Part shown: positions 8,125-18,500 of the stretch, in pieces
How positions within the stretch are numbered: position 1 is the stretch's first letter
How the letters are laid out: each line of letters starts with the position of its first letter
Notes under the pieces: generated by a model
The model's input: the letters and a program-made list of their open reading frames with translations, nothing else
Told to the model about the DNA's origin: nothing
Databases searched by the model: none
Assembly (NCBI RefSeq): GCF_003399645.1
Contig: NZ_NBXD01000018.1
Location: 54,455-118,454, forward strand
Length of the DNA: 64,000 bases
Source: Subtercola boreus
GTDB lineage: Bacteria > Actinomycetota > Actinomycetes > Actinomycetales > Microbacteriaceae
Reading direction: 5' to 3'
Program-made: the position numbers and the translations under genes

Positions 8125-8130
8125 TACGTT
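8125..8130 (+). promoter_or_regulatory. -10 hexamer TACGTT (leaderless type)
   Basis: TACGTT followed by 6 bases and the GTG at 8137. It is the only promoter-like signal found ahead of the ABC importer operon in the 152-base divergent gap. Confidence 0.45.
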
Positions 8131-8136
8131 CGAGAA

Positions 8137-9003
8137 GTGACCCGTTCAGCACCCTCTCTCAACGCGCCGCGCAAGCGGCTCTCAGGGTCGGGCGCTTCTG
8201 CGGTCGCCTTCCAGCGGGTGGGCAAGTCCTTCGCGCCACCGGCGGTCAGACGCAACAGGAAGGCCGCGCCATCCGCCGCCCCGGTCGGCCCCGTCGACGT
8301 GCTGCGTGATGTTTCGATCGAGATCGCGGCCGGCGAGGTCGTGGCGATCCTCGGCACGAGCGGATGCGGCAAGTCCACTCTTCTGCGCATCGTCTCGGGC
8401 CTCGAACACGCCACCTCCGGGTCGGTCACCCTCGATGGAACCGCCGTGACAGCCATCGACGCGCGCTGCGCGTTCGCCCTCCAGGAGCCGCGCCTGCTGC
8501 CGTGGCGCACCCTCAGCGCGAATGTGTCGCTGGGCCTTCCGCCGGGCACGCCGGCCGCTGAGGGCCGGGCCCGCGTGCACGAGCTGTTGCGGCTCGTCGG
8601 CCTCGAGCACGCTGCCGAGCAGCGCCCGCACGAAGTCTCGGGCGGTATGGCCCAGCGGGCATCCCTCGCCCGCGCGCTCGCCCGCGACCCCCACGTTCTT
8701 CTGCTCGACGAGCCGTTCGGCGCGCTCGACGCCCTCACCCGCCTGAAGATGCAGGAACTGCTGCTCGACATCCACGCGGCCGCACCCACCACGGTGCTGC
8801 TCGTCACGCACGACGTCGATGAGGCGCTGCAGCTGGCCGATCGCATCATCCTGCTCGGGCGGGAGGACGGGCTTGCGGGCTCGACCGTCGCGCAGGTGTC
8901 GACGCCGCCGGGGACCCGCCCGCGCGACCGCGGATCTGCCGAACTCGCCGAGCTGCGGGCCGAACTGCTGGCCAGTCTGGGCATCGCCCGCCACCAGGCC
9001 TGA
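8137..9003 (+). CDS. ABC importer ATPase, nitrate/sulfonate/taurine type
   Basis: 288-residue ATP-binding subunit of the SsuB/TauB/NrtD class. Walker A GTSGCGKSTLLR, Q-loop LQEPRLLPWRTL, signature VSGGMAQRASLARAL, Walker B VLLLDEPFGALDAL and switch His in VTHDVDEAL are all intact. Signature GGMAQR and the short linker are typical of the sulfonate/nitrate branch. The first ~45 residues are a variable extension. First gene of an importer followed by a binding lipoprotein and a permease; the cargo is probably an organosulfonate or a related small anion (inference from family). Confidence 0.9.
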   Translation: MTRSAPSLNAPRKRLSGSGASAVAFQRVGKSFAPPAVRRNRKAAPSAAPVGPVDVLRDVSIEIAAGEVVAILGTSGCGKSTLLRIVSGLEHATSGSVTLDGTAVTAIDARCAFALQEPRLLPWRTLSANVSLGLPPGTPAAEGRARVHELLRLVGLEHAAEQRPHEVSGGMAQRASLARALARDPHVLLLDEPFGALDALTRLKMQELLLDIHAAAPTTVLLVTHDVDEALQLADRIILLGREDGLAGSTVAQVSTPPGTRPRDRGSAELAELRAELLASLGIARHQA

Positions 9004-9099
9004 CGCTCGCCGCGGCATCCGCGCGCCGCACGCCGACCCACGACCCACGCCGTAGAAACAGCCCACAACACCCCACGCACCGACGAAAGAGACACCCCC

Positions 9100-10152
9100 A
9101 TGAGAAAAACACCCTTCGGCATTGCGGCCCTGGTAGCCGGCGCCACCTCGGTCGCCCTGCTGCTCTCGGGCTGCGTCGCGGGCGAGAGCTCGGGCGCGGC
9201 CGCCGCGCCCGCCAGCGCCGCGCCCTCCGGAACCGTCACCGAGGGCGGCACCCTGAACATCGACTACGCGACCTACAATCCGCTGAGCCTCGTCATCAAG
9301 AACAACGGCTGGCTCGAGCAGGCCCTCAAAGGCCAGAACATCACCGTGAACTGGGTGAAGTCGGCCGGCTCGAACAAGGCCAACCAGGCGCTGCTCTCCG
9401 GCGCGATCGATGTCGGATCGACGGCCGGCTCGGCCGCCCTGCTCGCCAAGGCGAATGGCAGCGGCATCCAGGTCATCGACATCTTCTCCCAGCCCAACTG
9501 GGCCGCGCTCGTGGTGCCGGCGAACTCGGCGATCAAGACGGTTGCCGATCTCAAGGGCAAATCGATCGCGGCGACGAAGGGCACCGATCCGTACTTCTTC
9601 CTGGTGCAGGCCCTCGCCGCGAACGGGCTCTCGCTCGACGACGTCACCGTGCAGAACCTGCAGCACGCCGACGGCTGGGCGGCGTTGCAGAACGGTTCCG
9701 TCGACGCGTGGTCGGGCCTGGACCCCATCCTCTCGAACGCCCTCACCACCGGCGCGACCGAGCTGTACCAGAACGTCGACTTCAACAGCTACGGCTTCCT
9801 GAACGCGAACGAGTCGTTTGTGAAGGCCAAGCCCGATGTTGCCCAGACCGTCGTCAACGCCTACGAGCACGCTCGCGCCTGGGCCATTTCGAACCCCACC
9901 GAGACGGCCGGATACCTGGCGACCGAGGCCGCCATCGACCCGGCCGTGGCCACGACCGTCATCACCGACCGCACCAACCTCGACGTGAGCCCGGTTCCGG
10001 GTGACGCGCAGCTGAGCGTTCTGAAGACCATCGGCCCGATCTTCGTGCAGACCGGAGACGTCGCCAGCCAGGATCTCATCGACACCGCCCTCACCACCAT
10101 TGAGAACCCCACGTTCGCCGAAGCAGCCGACCCGAATGCGATCGGTGAGTGA
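9100..10152 (+). CDS. ABC importer substrate-binding lipoprotein (SsuA/TauA type)
   Basis: 350-residue periplasmic-binding-type protein anchored by a lipid: signal sequence with lipobox LLSGC, Cys25. The mature part has the SsuA/NMT1-like pattern: DYATYNPLSLVIKNNGWLE near the start, AGSNKANQALLSGAIDVGST (binding-cleft loop), VVPANSAIKTVADLKGKSIA, and a hinge segment VDAWSGLDPILSN. It supplies ligand to the ATPase and permease encoded on either side. Its stop overlaps the permease start by 8 bases. Confidence 0.9.
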   Translation: MRKTPFGIAALVAGATSVALLLSGCVAGESSGAAAAPASAAPSGTVTEGGTLNIDYATYNPLSLVIKNNGWLEQALKGQNITVNWVKSAGSNKANQALLSGAIDVGSTAGSAALLAKANGSGIQVIDIFSQPNWAALVVPANSAIKTVADLKGKSIAATKGTDPYFFLVQALAANGLSLDDVTVQNLQHADGWAALQNGSVDAWSGLDPILSNALTTGATELYQNVDFNSYGFLNANESFVKAKPDVAQTVVNAYEHARAWAISNPTETAGYLATEAAIDPAVATTVITDRTNLDVSPVPGDAQLSVLKTIGPIFVQTGDVASQDLIDTALTTIENPTFAEAADPNAIGE

Positions 10153-10938
10153 CCTGACGTCGCTCGCGACGCCCACCCCGCTGGGTTCCAGACGGTGGTT
10201 CAGGATGATCGGGGGCGCCCTTCTGCCTCTGGTCATCCTGCTCGTCTGGCAGGTGCTCTCGACCAGCGGCCAGTACACGATCGCACAGTCCCCCACCCCC
10301 GCAGCCGTCTTCCAGGCGGCGATCGACCTCGCGAACCGTGGCTTGCTCGGCCAGTACATCGCCATTTCGGTGCAGCGCGTCATCATCGGCTTCGTCATCG
10401 GCGCGGCGCTCGGCCTCGTGCTGGGCGCCCTCGTCGGGCTCTCACGAATCTGGGAGGTGCTCTTCGGCCCCACCCTCGGAGCTGTTCGAGCGTTCCCTCG
10501 TTGGCGTGGGTGCCGTTGCTCATCCTGTACCTGAGAATCGGCGAGGAGTCGAAGATCACGCTCATCGCGATCGGCGCCTTCTTCCCGGTGTACACGACCG
10601 TCGCGTCGGCGCTGCGGCACGTCGACCGGCACCTCGTCGAGGCGGGGCGAGCGTTCGGCCTGCGCGGCATCCGTCTGCTGGGCGTCGTGCAGCTGCCGGC
10701 CGTGGTGCCGTCGGTGATCTCGGGGCTGCGCCTCGCTCTTGCCCAGTCGTGGCTGTTCCTCGTGGCGGCCGAGCTCATCGCCTCCTCGATGGGCCTGGGC
10801 TTTCTGCTCAGCGATTCGGGAAACAACGGTCGCACCGACCGCCTGTTCCTCGCGATCATCCTGCTCGCCGTCTTCGGCAAGACGACGGATGCTCTCATCG
10901 GCCTCTTTCAACGCTGGGCACTGAACCGCTGGGCCTAG
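10145..10938 (+). pseudogene. ABC importer permease (SsuC type), frameshifted
   Basis: Inner-membrane permease of the importer, split by a one-base frame change. GTG at 10145 opens the first part, which reads through membrane helices (LPLVILLVWQVLSTS, IGFVIGAALGLVLGALVGL) to GPTLGAVRAFP at about 10497. The remainder is one frame over (PSLAWVPLLILYLRIGEESK and on to NRWA) and includes the EAA loop EAGRAFGLRGIRLLG that contacts the ATPase. Restoring one base in the CCC at 10495-10497 gives a full ~264-residue SsuC-like protein. Either a sequencing undercall of a C run or a real inactivating deletion; if real, the importer is dead. Confidence 0.85.
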
Positions 10939-11819
10939 GCGCGGCGGGCCGCGACCTCGATCCACCACTGAAGCGGTCGGTCCTGCTCGAGCAGCGCGAT
11001 CCTTCCGGCCTTTTCGGCTGCCCCGGCCGCGTCACCGAATCCGGTGGACGGCTCGATGGCGATGATCGAGCTCCCCGCGAACTCCTGGCGGTCCCAGAAC
11101 ACACCGAGGTGGAGCGGAGCTGCGCTCCCCCACCGCATCTGCAGTTCTCCCCCGCTCGCACGGTGCAGCGTCGCGCCGCCCACCGCCCCCATCACCGCGG
11201 TTTCGACGAACACCTTGAGCGAACGACCGGGCGACAGCCCCTGAAGCACCGGGGTGGCTGCGAGCCCGAGGCCGTGCCGCACACCCGGCCGCGGGTACTC
11301 CTCAATGAGATGGTCTTCGTTCGACCCTCTCAGCTGTACCGTGTCGCCGAGGTCGGCCGCGAATTGTGGATGAGCGCTCCAGAGCAGTGGTACCGGCCGC
11401 AGGGCCGTCGTGGTCGCAATGTAGACCAGCCGCAGTCCGTCGGCCGTGGCGGAGATCGTGCGACTGAGCCTGACCGGCAGGGATTGCAGGCGAACGGAGG
11501 TCGTCAGAAGATGCGGCGTCTCCTCCTCGACCATCCACGGCACTCGCCACGCCTCACCGTGGTCGGAGAGTCGGGCTCCGGTTCCGAGCGTGGTTGCCGC
11601 CACCGTGGGGCACGCTTCATCCCAGCCGCCCATGCCCTCCCGAACGAACGGAACGACGCCGCCCTCTGTCTCCCGGGGCGGCCAGGTGTCGGTCGACGGG
11701 GCGAGCCACTCGTGCCTGCCGGCTCCGGCCGCCGCCGAGGTGAGGTTCACGATGCGCGCACCGCGCTCGGTGTCGACGACACAGCTCAGACCCCCGCCGC
11801 CATCGACGCGGTGCGTCAC
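10935..11819 (-). CDS. aldose 1-epimerase-like (mutarotase-fold) protein
   Basis: 294-residue galactose-mutarotase-like protein, expected to interconvert sugar anomers. Visible blocks: RGARIVNLT at the N-terminus, GWDEACPTV, LRLVYIATTTALRPVPLLWSAHPQF (position of a catalytic His in the fold) and IAIEPSTGFGDA near the end, where mutarotases place the catalytic Glu. The sequence is distant from classical GalM. Its start overlaps the stop of the permease gene upstream by 4 bases, making it the last gene of the sugar ABC operon and suggesting that it prepares the imported sugar. The end overlaps the convergent ssuC-like gene by 4 bases. Confidence 0.8.
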   Translation of the reverse strand: MTHRVDGGGGLSCVVDTERGARIVNLTSAAAGAGRHEWLAPSTDTWPPRETEGGVVPFVREGMGGWDEACPTVAATTLGTGARLSDHGEAWRVPWMVEEETPHLLTTSVRLQSLPVRLSRTISATADGLRLVYIATTTALRPVPLLWSAHPQFAADLGDTVQLRGSNEDHLIEEYPRPGVRHGLGLAATPVLQGLSPGRSLKVFVETAVMGAVGGATLHRASGGELQMRWGSAAPLHLGVFWDRQEFAGSSIIAIEPSTGFGDAAGAAEKAGRIALLEQDRPLQWWIEVAARRA

Positions 11820-12856
11820 GCAGGCAGCCCGATGCGGCGCTCACCCGACCGCAGCTGCTGGATGATCACGGCGACGACCAGCAGACCACCCTTGGCCACG
11901 TTCTGCCAGAAGGCGTTCACGTCGAGCAGGGTCATGCCGTTCGTCAGGATGCCGAGCAGTATGACGGCGAGAATCGTGCCCATGATGGTTCCCTTGCCAC
12001 CCTTGAGCGCTGCTCCACCCAGCGCTGCAGCCGTGATCGACTCGAGTTCCAGACCTTCGGAACCGGAGACGGGCTGCCCCGATCCGGTGCGGGCGGTGAT
12101 CAGGATGCCGGCGATCGCCGCGACCGCACCCGTCATCATGTAGACACCCAGAATGTAGCGGTTGATGTTGATGCCCGCCAGCCGGGAGGCGACGTCGTTG
12201 CCGCCGACCGCGTAGATGTTGCGACCGATGCTGGTGTAGCGCAGCACCACGTGCATCAGGACGGCGAGCACGATGAGCACCCAGATGAGCGACGGGATTC
12301 CCACCAGCGTTCCGCGAGCGAGAAAGACGAAGAAGCCGTCGGCGCCGGTGTAGCCCTGCGCCCGCCCGTCGGAGACGAGCTGCGCGACGCCCTTGTAGGC
12401 CGCGAGCGTCGCCAGCGTCGCAATGACCGGGTTCACCCGGCCGAAGACGATGATGCAGCCGTTGACCAGCCCGCAGAGCAGGCCGAGACCGAGGGCGCCG
12501 ACAACACCGAGGAGGGGTCCGGCCACAGTGAAGATCATCGCCGATGTGACGGAGGCGAGCCCGGCAATCGACCCGACCGAGATGTCCAGGGCACCCATGA
12601 TGATCACGACGGTCTGCACGACGGCGAGCAGGCCCGAAACCGCGACGGCGGTTCCGATCACACGCACGTTGTCGATACCGAAGAAGAGGGGGTTCTGCGA
12701 ACCGATGACGGCGACGAGCGCGACGATCGCGATCAGCAGCGAGATGTTCTGCACGCCGATCGTCGTCATGATGCGTCGGCCGAGCGTGGGTCGGGGAGCT
12801 GCCGCGACCTCCTTGGCGAGAGCGGTTTCGGGGCGTTGGGCGGTTGGAGCAGACAC
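11816..12856 (-). CDS. sugar ABC transporter permease (RbsC/AraH family)
   Basis: 346-residue permease with about ten hydrophobic helices. Family landmarks include VVIIMGALDISVGSIAGL, NPVIATLATLAAYKGVAQ, RNIYAVGGNDVASRLAGI, which is the cytoplasmic loop contacting the ATPase, and ITAAALGGAALKGGKGTIMG. It moves a pentose or hexose across the membrane with the ATPase encoded just upstream. GTG start with AAAGGA upstream. A 53-base gap separates it from the ATPase gene, and its stop overlaps the mutarotase gene. Confidence 0.93.
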   Translation of the reverse strand: MSAPTAQRPETALAKEVAAAPRPTLGRRIMTTIGVQNISLLIAIVALVAVIGSQNPLFFGIDNVRVIGTAVAVSGLLAVVQTVVIIMGALDISVGSIAGLASVTSAMIFTVAGPLLGVVGALGLGLLCGLVNGCIIVFGRVNPVIATLATLAAYKGVAQLVSDGRAQGYTGADGFFVFLARGTLVGIPSLIWVLIVLAVLMHVVLRYTSIGRNIYAVGGNDVASRLAGININRYILGVYMMTGAVAAIAGILITARTGSGQPVSGSEGLELESITAAALGGAALKGGKGTIMGTILAVILLGILTNGMTLLDVNAFWQNVAKGGLLVVAVIIQQLRSGERRIGLPA

Positions 12857-12909
12857 CGGGTGGGTCCTTTCGAAAAGGGGATGAAGGTGAAGGGAGCGGC
12901 GTGCGGCTC

Positions 12910-14454
12910 TCAGCGGGCCGCGGGCGCGCGGGTCTCCGTCATGGCCAGGGCGAGGATCGACTCCTCGGTCGCCTCGGTGCAGTCCAGCGTGCCGGTGACG
13001 GTTCCGCCGGCCATGACGTAGATGCGATCGGAGAGCCCGAGTACCTCGGGCAGCTCACTCGACACGACGAGGATGGCGACACCCTGTTGGGCGAGCTGGT
13101 CGATGATCGCGTAGATCTCGGCCTTCGCACCCACATCGACCCCGCGGGTGGGTTCATCGAGCACGAGCAGTGAGGGATTGTGCGCGAGCCAGCGGGCCAG
13201 CACGACCTTCTGCTGGTTGCCACCCGAGAGATTCTTCACGAGTTGCTCGGTGGAGGGCGTGCGGATGCGCAACTGGTCGATGTAGGTGCGGGCGATCGCC
13301 CTCTCGCCCTTCTCGCTCACGAAGATGCCTCGAGCGAGTTTCGGCAGCACCGCGAGCACGATGTTGTCGCGAACGGTGCGCTGCATGATGAGCGCCTCGG
13401 CCTTGCGCTCTTCAGGCGCGAAGCCGATTCCGGCAGCGATCGAATCGGCCGGGCTCCGGAACGAGACGGGGCGGCCCTTCACGAGAACAGTGCCGCTGGT
13501 GACGGGCAGGTCGCCCACGATCGCCTTCATCAGCTCGCTCCGGCCGGCGCCGACCAGGCCAGCGACACCGACGACCTCCCCCGCCCGCACGGTCAGGTCG
13601 ATGTGCGACACGTCGTCGGTACCGACATCCCGAAGCTCGAGTACCGGCTCGCCTGCTGTCTGGCGTTCGCGTGAGAACAGTTGGGAGAGATCCCGGCCCA
13701 CCATCATTCTGACGAGGTCGTTGTGGTCGGTGTCTTCGGTCTTCTTGGTGCCGACCAGCTTGCCGTCGCGCAGCACCGTGATGCGGTCGGCGAGTCGGAA
13801 GATCTCGTTCATGCGGTGCGACACATATCCGACCGCGACACCCTCGTCGCGAAGCGTGGCGATGAGGTCGAACAGAAGTGCCGATTCCTCGTCGCCGAGA
13901 GACGATGTGGGTTCGTCGAAGCAGATCACCCGCGGTTTGTCGATCACCGCGCGCATGATCTCGACCACCTGGCGCTGGGCGGCCGAGAGCCGGCTGCCGA
14001 TGGTCTGGGGCGACACGATGCGATCGAAACCGTAGCGGGCGAGGTCTTTGGCAGCCCGTTTCTCCAGCGCTCGACGGTTGAACAGGAGCCCCTGGCTTCG
14101 GATGGCCCCGACGTAGATGTTCTCGGCCACAGAGACGTGGGGCACGATCTCGGGCTCCTGCGCGATGACGCGAAGGCCGGCGGCACGCGACTGTGATGGC
14201 TCGGAGAAGTCGGTCACCTCGCCCCCGAGGCGCAGCTCACCCGAATCGGGGCGGTAGTCCCCCGTCAGGATCTTCAGCAGGGTCGACTTACCGGCGCCGT
14301 TCTCGCCCATGATCGCCGTGACCTCACCGGCACGCAGTTCGAGGTCGACGCCGGTGAGCGCCACGACCGGACCGAAGTGCTTACCGATCTGCTTCGCGCT
14401 CAGCACCACCTCGTGCGCGCGGCCTGCTCGTTCAGTGCGGATGGAGTCATTCAC
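12910..14454 (-). CDS. sugar ABC transporter ATPase (RbsA/AraG family, two NBDs)
   Basis: 514-residue duplicated ATPase of the CUT2 sugar importer class. The first nucleotide-binding domain has Walker A GENGAGKSTLLK, signature LSAAQRQVVEIM and Walker B VICFDEPTSSL. The second has a degenerate Walker A (GLVGAGRSELMK), signature LSGGNQQKVVLARW and LLVLDEPTRGVDVG; one degenerate site is normal in this class. GTG 14454 is taken as start (VNDSIRTERAG) because GGGAAG precedes it; the open frame reaches 14514, but the added residues do not look conserved. Confidence 0.92.
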   Translation of the reverse strand: MNDSIRTERAGRAHEVVLSAKQIGKHFGPVVALTGVDLELRAGEVTAIMGENGAGKSTLLKILTGDYRPDSGELRLGGEVTDFSEPSQSRAAGLRVIAQEPEIVPHVSVAENIYVGAIRSQGLLFNRRALEKRAAKDLARYGFDRIVSPQTIGSRLSAAQRQVVEIMRAVIDKPRVICFDEPTSSLGDEESALLFDLIATLRDEGVAVGYVSHRMNEIFRLADRITVLRDGKLVGTKKTEDTDHNDLVRMMVGRDLSQLFSRERQTAGEPVLELRDVGTDDVSHIDLTVRAGEVVGVAGLVGAGRSELMKAIVGDLPVTSGTVLVKGRPVSFRSPADSIAAGIGFAPEERKAEALIMQRTVRDNIVLAVLPKLARGIFVSEKGERAIARTYIDQLRIRTPSTEQLVKNLSGGNQQKVVLARWLAHNPSLLVLDEPTRGVDVGAKAEIYAIIDQLAQQGVAILVVSSELPEVLGLSDRIYVMAGGTVTGTLDCTEATEESILALAMTETRAPAAR

Positions 14455-14534
14455 GGTGGACTTCCCGTCGGATGGAGGGTGGGGAGGGAGCAGCCGGGAA
14501 CGACTGCGGTGCACAGTCGTTCCCGGCGATCACG

Positions 14535-15575
14535 CTAGGTGCAGACGACGCCCTCGGCCTGCCAGTTCGACTGGTCGACGATGGCGGTCTTGGCGATCGA
14601 TTTCGCCGGCAACGGGGTTCCGTCACGAACGAGGCCGACCATCGACGTGAGGGCGGCCTTACCGACCTCGACGCCCGAGATGAACAGAGCGGCCTTGTTG
14701 CCGGTCTGCTGACCTGCCGCCCAGTCCTTGCAGGTGAGGTACGCCCCCAGACCCACACCGACGATGCTGGCGGGCGCGACACCCGAGTTCTGCAGCGCGG
14801 TGACGACTCCGGTCTCGTTCTCGTCGTTGCAGCCCCAGACGATCCAGTTCTTGACTCCGGCGTTCGCGGTGATCACGGCGCCCGCCTTGTTCTGGGCGTC
14901 GGTGGCCGAGTTGTCGGTGCCGATGTCGACAATGCTCGGGGCATCGCTGCCCACGGCCTTGGTGAAGGCATCCTTCGCTCCGTCGACGCGCTGCCCGCAC
15001 ACGGACAGGTCCTGCTTGTAGGCGCTCAGAATGCGCGTGTCTGCAGCCGACCACCCAGCAGACTTGTAGAGTTCGGCCGCCTTCGTGCCCACCGCGTTGC
15101 CCATAGCCGTGCCGTCGAACCCGGCAAAGGCCGCTTCGGCGCCGCTGGCGTCTTTGATCACGTCATCGGAGGCCATGATCGGGATGCCCGCTGCGGTAGC
15201 CGCCTGAATCACCTGCGGACCGATCTGCTGGTCGGGCACGACGATGATGATGCCGTCGACCTTCTGGGCGATGACCGAGTCGACCTCACTGATCGCTTTG
15301 TTCGCGTCTGTGCCGAGGTTGACCACCTTGATGTCGACGTCGCCGAGCTCGGCCGCGGCGGCTTTCGCCCCATCCGCCTCATCGACGAAGTACTGCTGGT
15401 CGCCCTGCTTCTGCAGGTAGGCGATGGTGAGCTTGCCGGACTTCGGGCCGGCGGCAGAGGCCGCGGGAGCCGTCTCCTGGCCGGAGGTGCAGGCCGACGT
15501 TCCGAGGATCAGGGCGAGCGAGGCGGCTGCGATGACCGCCCCTCTCGCCGTTCGTCGGGTCAGGAACTTCTTCAT
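14535..15575 (-). CDS. sugar-binding lipoprotein, L-arabinose-binding-protein-like
   Basis: 346-residue solute-binding protein of the type-I periplasmic family with lipobox GTSAC (Cys29). The body reads GKLTIAYLQKQGDQQYFVDE, KVDGIIIVVPDQQIGPQVI, VKNWIVWGCNDENETGVVTA, then SIVGVGLGAY. The order and wording of these blocks follow AraF, the E. coli arabinose-binding protein, more closely than RbsB. L-arabinose or a related pentose is therefore the best ligand guess, without proof. Stop and start overlap the DUF5107 gene by ATGA, so the two are translated together. Confidence 0.9.
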   Translation of the reverse strand: MKKFLTRRTARGAVIAAASLALILGTSACTSGQETAPAASAAGPKSGKLTIAYLQKQGDQQYFVDEADGAKAAAAELGDVDIKVVNLGTDANKAISEVDSVIAQKVDGIIIVVPDQQIGPQVIQAATAAGIPIMASDDVIKDASGAEAAFAGFDGTAMGNAVGTKAAELYKSAGWSAADTRILSAYKQDLSVCGQRVDGAKDAFTKAVGSDAPSIVDIGTDNSATDAQNKAGAVITANAGVKNWIVWGCNDENETGVVTALQNSGVAPASIVGVGLGAYLTCKDWAAGQQTGNKAALFISGVEVGKAALTSMVGLVRDGTPLPAKSIAKTAIVDQSNWQAEGVVCT

Positions 15576-18500
15576 GGTGTGCCCTTTTCTGTGTGGGTTC
15601 CGGCGGGCGTCTTCGCTCGCCGGGGGGTGGGGTGGAGTAAGGCGCGCAGCTGGTCTCGAAGCAGCGCCACCTCACGATCCCTGGCGGCCTGCGGATCGTC
15701 CGTGAACAACAGCATGGTCGGCAGGGAAGTAGCGAAATAATCGATGACAGCTGGCTGGCTGGCGAGCTCGTCGACATGGCGGCGCAGCCCGGCGGTGAGT
15801 GCCTCTGCCTCTGTAGAACGGCCCAGCCTGGTGAACGCCACGATGCTGTACACCGTCTGGTCGCTGAAAGCCCGGGTGCTCATGCTCTGAAAATCACCCG
15901 TGAAGGCGGCCGCCATCGACCAGGCTTCGTCGGCGTCACCGGCGCGGCCCGCCGCTTCGGCGATATCGCCCCGCAACAGGTACAGCCGGGCGGCATTGGC
16001 CAGAAAGTGCCGCGCCTCCCCGAGTCCGGCGGGGGTGTGGATGCTCGACTCGGCCCACCGCGCAGCACGCTCGAGCGCGCCGTCGGCCAGTGACGCTTCG
16101 GCGAGCGCTACCGTTGCGTTCTCCCAGGCCGTGAGCGTCTGGCCCTCGCCGCCCTCCCACGGCTGGAACCGGCGGGAGGCGAGCAGGTCGAGTGCCTCCG
16201 ACGCTCTCCCGGCCCCGGTCAGCAGCTCGGCGAAGGCCACGCTGAGGTCGTCGCGCTCGAGCACCAGTTCGAGCCGGGGTTCGAGAGCGGCGAGACGATC
16301 GGCGTCGGAGACGCCGAGACGTTTGTCGAGCTGGTCGCTCTCGAACCACAGCTTGGCATCGTCGGGAGAGAGTTCCAGGGCTGCGGAGTAACAGGCACGG
16401 GCCGAGTCTGCGTCACCGGAGACGTTGTAGGCGGCGATGGCCAGGTTCCGGTGCACCATCGTCAGTGTTGCCGCCCGTGGCGCCGGGTCAGTGGCCCCGC
16501 ATGGGTGTTCCGTGCGCACGGCGCGCTGCCACCACCGTTCAGCATCATCGTAGCGGCGCTTGTCGTAGTACCAGTTGCCGAGAAGAGCCGCAGCGAGTTC
16601 GTCGTGAGCGTCGGCTTCTGCCGCCTCGCGAAGCACCGACACATCGGCCAGCCGTGAGGCGAGAGTGAATCGACGATCGGCACGCCGCGCAGCGGCTCGG
16701 GCCTCGGCCGCGGCACGCTCGTCACCCTGCGCGGAGAGCAGGGAGGCACGGTGGTAGTGCACGAGGGGCGCCACCTGTACCTGGCCGAGAGCGGTCGAAC
16801 GCGCAGCCTCGGCCGCCTCGGCGAGCGTCTCGAGCGCCCGCCGAGGCGATCCGGCGTCGCGAAACTCGAGGGCGACGTCGAGGAGGGTCGGGGCGTCTGT
16901 CGTGTGCGGCTGCGCGGCGAGCACACGGGTCCACTGGTCGAGCGCGTCGAAGCTCAGCGTGCGTTCGAGCAGCTCCGCCGCTTCGGGCTCGCGGCCCCCG
17001 TCGAGCAGCACGGACGCGAGCAGCGCCGCCGCCTGGAGGTGCTCGGGGTCGAAACGCAGCGCGGCGCGTGCGTTCTCCTCTGCGGCTCGCAGATCACCGG
17101 CCCGTGCCGCCAGCTGCGCGAGCGCAAACCGGGCGGGGGTGCGCCAGGCGGCGTTCCATGCGGCCTTCTCGAAGATCTCCCGGGCCTCGGTCTCACGACC
17201 CTGCAGCACGAGCGCCCGGCCCAGCAGAAAGTGCGCCTCACCCTCCGCAGGGTTGGGCACCCGGGCGGTGAGCCGGGCGATGGCGTTCCTGAGCAGCAAC
17301 TCCGCCTCGGCGAACGAGCCGGCCCAGAGCATCCGCGCGGCCAGCGCCGTGTTGGAGCGCACGTCGAATGGATCGCGGCGAAGAGCCTCCCGCCAGTAGG
17401 GTTCGGGCAGCCGGGTCGCGTGCCGATACTGGTGCAGGTACAGACCTGTGAGAAACAACTCCTCGAGCGTCTCGATTTCGCCCGGCTGCGCCGGTTCCGC
17501 CGCAGAGACGGGCGGGATGGCCCCGTCACCCGACTCGCGCGTGCGGGTGCGCAGCAGTTCCCGACCATCGCGCTCGACCGAGAGCACGACCGACCCCCCG
17601 GGGTGCGCCCCCGGTACCGAAAAAGTGCTGAGGAACGGCGAGCCGGGGTCGAGGTCGACACTGTGGCGCACCAGTTCCTCCCCCGCTGCGTTCACGACGC
17701 GCAGGGTCAACCCGCGCTGCGGTGACGTCACGACGACTCCCAGGCGCATCCGGGTTCGTTCAGCACCGGCTGCGGCTACGCCCTCCTCGGCGAGCCCCTC
17801 CTCGGCGAGTACATCGAGCCGAACGGCCACCTCCCGCGTCGCCTGCTGGACCGGCCCGATCGACCGGATCGGATACCAGTACTGGCTGAAGGTCTTCGTC
17901 TCACCCGGAGCGAGAAAGGAGAAGTCGGGCTGGTTGTCGGTGTACGCACCAGCCATCAGTTCGACGTACGGCCCGTCGCTGTCGGTGAGGTTCGCATCCC
18001 ACGCCTGGCCGAAGGCCTCATTGCCCCACGTCCACTGCTTCTTCCCGGGGGCGAGATGACGGTCGGCCCAGTGTACGAAACCCGCTCCGCGACCGTGGTC
18101 GTAGCCACCGAAGAAGTCGTCGGCCGTGTTCGTCACCATGTACGACGTCGGTACGGGAATGTTGCGGTACCAGTCGAGACGGTCGCCGTCGGGGCGATCC
18201 GGGGTGCGCCTCGCCGGGTAGTCGACCCCGTAATACGAACCGTCGACGGCAGGGAAGGTGGCGATCGCCCGCTTCGCGTGGTCGGCCACGAAGTCGACGT
18301 CGACAGGAAAGAACGATTGGTAGGTGTCATCCACCGCGGCGGCGACGTTGGCCCACCAGAGAAAGGTCTGGGTCTCGGGCGTTCGGTTGTACAACCGCAC
18401 CCGGGCTTCGATGAGCGAGCTGCCCGGTCGCAACCTGATTCCGTGCATCCCCTTCATACGGGAGAACGGGTCGTGGTCGGAGCACCAGACCGTCACAGAA

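Noticed and set aside
8182..10968. 928-codon open frame on the minus strand across the ABC importer genes
   Set aside because: Antisense to three clear transporter genes; the translation is Arg/Gly/Asp-rich without domains, as expected from GC-rich third-position bias.
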